Source of the DNA: Bacillota bacterium
Lineage (GTDB): Bacteria; Bacillota_H; UBA994; UBA5500
Length of the DNA: 5,521 nucleotides
Assembly (NCBI GenBank): GCA_012727835.1
Contig: JAAYGE010000242.1
Span: forward strand, 1 to 5,521
Direction of reading: 5' to 3'
A program made the translations under genes and the position numbers. Each line of letters begins with the position of its first letter. Positions within the stretch are counted from its first letter, which is position 1. This document shows, one piece after another, positions 5,235 to 5,521 of the stretch. Below the pieces are notes generated by a model. That model did not search any database, was not told the DNA's origin, and saw nothing but the letters and a program-made list of their open reading frames with translations.

Positions 5235-5521
5235 TTAAAAGTCGATGCCCAGGGCGGTGAGTCCTTCCTTTACGTCCTGGTAATGCTGAGCACAGCTTTC
5301 ACACACGTATTCCACCGGAGTGGGCGCATCCTTTAACTGGGCCTGACATTTTTCTTGTTTACAATCTAAGCTGCGCATGGGGTTGCGCTCGTAACGGCTT
5401 TGGCAATCGGGGCAAAGATGCGGCAAGCGGCTAGCCAAGAACTCGGTCAGGGCCTGCCGATGGGCCGGACGGCACTCGGGACAGCCGATGGTATTGATAA
5501 ACAAATCGAACTGGCGTAGGC
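5235..5521 (-). CDS. hisS: Histidyl-tRNA synthetase, middle part ending at a premature TAA (5' end off the right edge)
   Basis: The open frame reads in from the right edge as LRQFDLFINTIGCPECRP, a typical HisRS stretch before the insertion domain, and continues through SRYERNPMRSLDCK to ALGIDF, where TAA (5237-5235) stops it. A TTG at 5504 is only an internal codon, not the start. Four cysteine pairs (CPEC, CPDC, CKQEKC and CESC) lie in the insertion domain and might bind a metal. The paralogue HisZ is unlikely, because this domain and the motifs after the stop are those of true HisRS. The N-terminal catalytic part with motifs 1 and 2 is outside the window. Confidence 0.88.
   Translation of the reverse strand, partial: LRQFDLFINTIGCPECRPAHRQALTEFLASRLPHLCPDCQSRYERNPMRSLDCKQEKCQAQLKDAPTPVEYVCESCAQHYQDVKEGLTALGIDF

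Noticed and set aside
5235..5237. Programmed recoding (selenocysteine or pyrrolysine) at the hisS stop
   Set aside because: Those systems use TGA and TAG; this codon is TAA, and the family has an ordinary residue at this position.

Overview
The window looks like chromosomal DNA from an anaerobic, probably hydrogen-metabolising member of the Firmicutes (Clostridia). The signs are a hydG-type [FeFe]-hydrogenase maturase next to a TM1266-type small protein, strong GGAGG-type ribosome binding sites, a TTG start, a sigma-A-like promoter, and an agmatinase and spermidine synthase of the Bacillus/clostridial kind. No phage or plasmid gene is visible. The species cannot be named from this sequence alone.

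Layout, left to right. (1) 1-1076, minus: hydG, cut by the left edge. (2) 1120-1365, minus: a TM1266-family small protein just upstream of hydG in the same operon. (3) 1366-1607: a non-coding stretch whose minus-strand transcript would be a folded leader for that operon. It has an AT-rich candidate promoter, repeated GGTAT half-sites and a GGGTGGG hairpin near the ribosome binding site. (4) 1608-1634: an intrinsic terminator, then speB (1642-2532) and speE (2529-3359), both minus and overlapping by ATGA, behind a good promoter at 3391-3419. (5) 3484-3963, plus: a gamma-class carbonic anhydrase-like protein, divergent from speE. (6) 3964-4733: about 770 bases without a convincing gene, holding GC-rich hairpin repeats, a 72-base direct repeat pair and a strongly self-complementary block between the two copies. 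(7) 4734-5521, minus: hisS (histidyl-tRNA synthetase), cut by the right edge and interrupted by one in-frame TAA.

How the genes relate. HydG supplies the CO- and cyanide-bearing iron unit of the hydrogenase H-cluster, and the TM1266 protein is its usual partner of unproven function. SpeB makes putrescine from agmatine and SpeE turns putrescine into spermidine, so those two form a biosynthetic operon. The carbonic anhydrase-like gene is a separate transcription unit. hisS would be an essential housekeeping gene, so its stop codon is either a sequence error or a sign of a decaying second copy.

The points most worth a second look are the structured intergenic block at about 4100-4455, the leader upstream of the hydrogenase-maturation operon (many of its pairs form only on the minus-strand RNA), and the in-frame stop in hisS.
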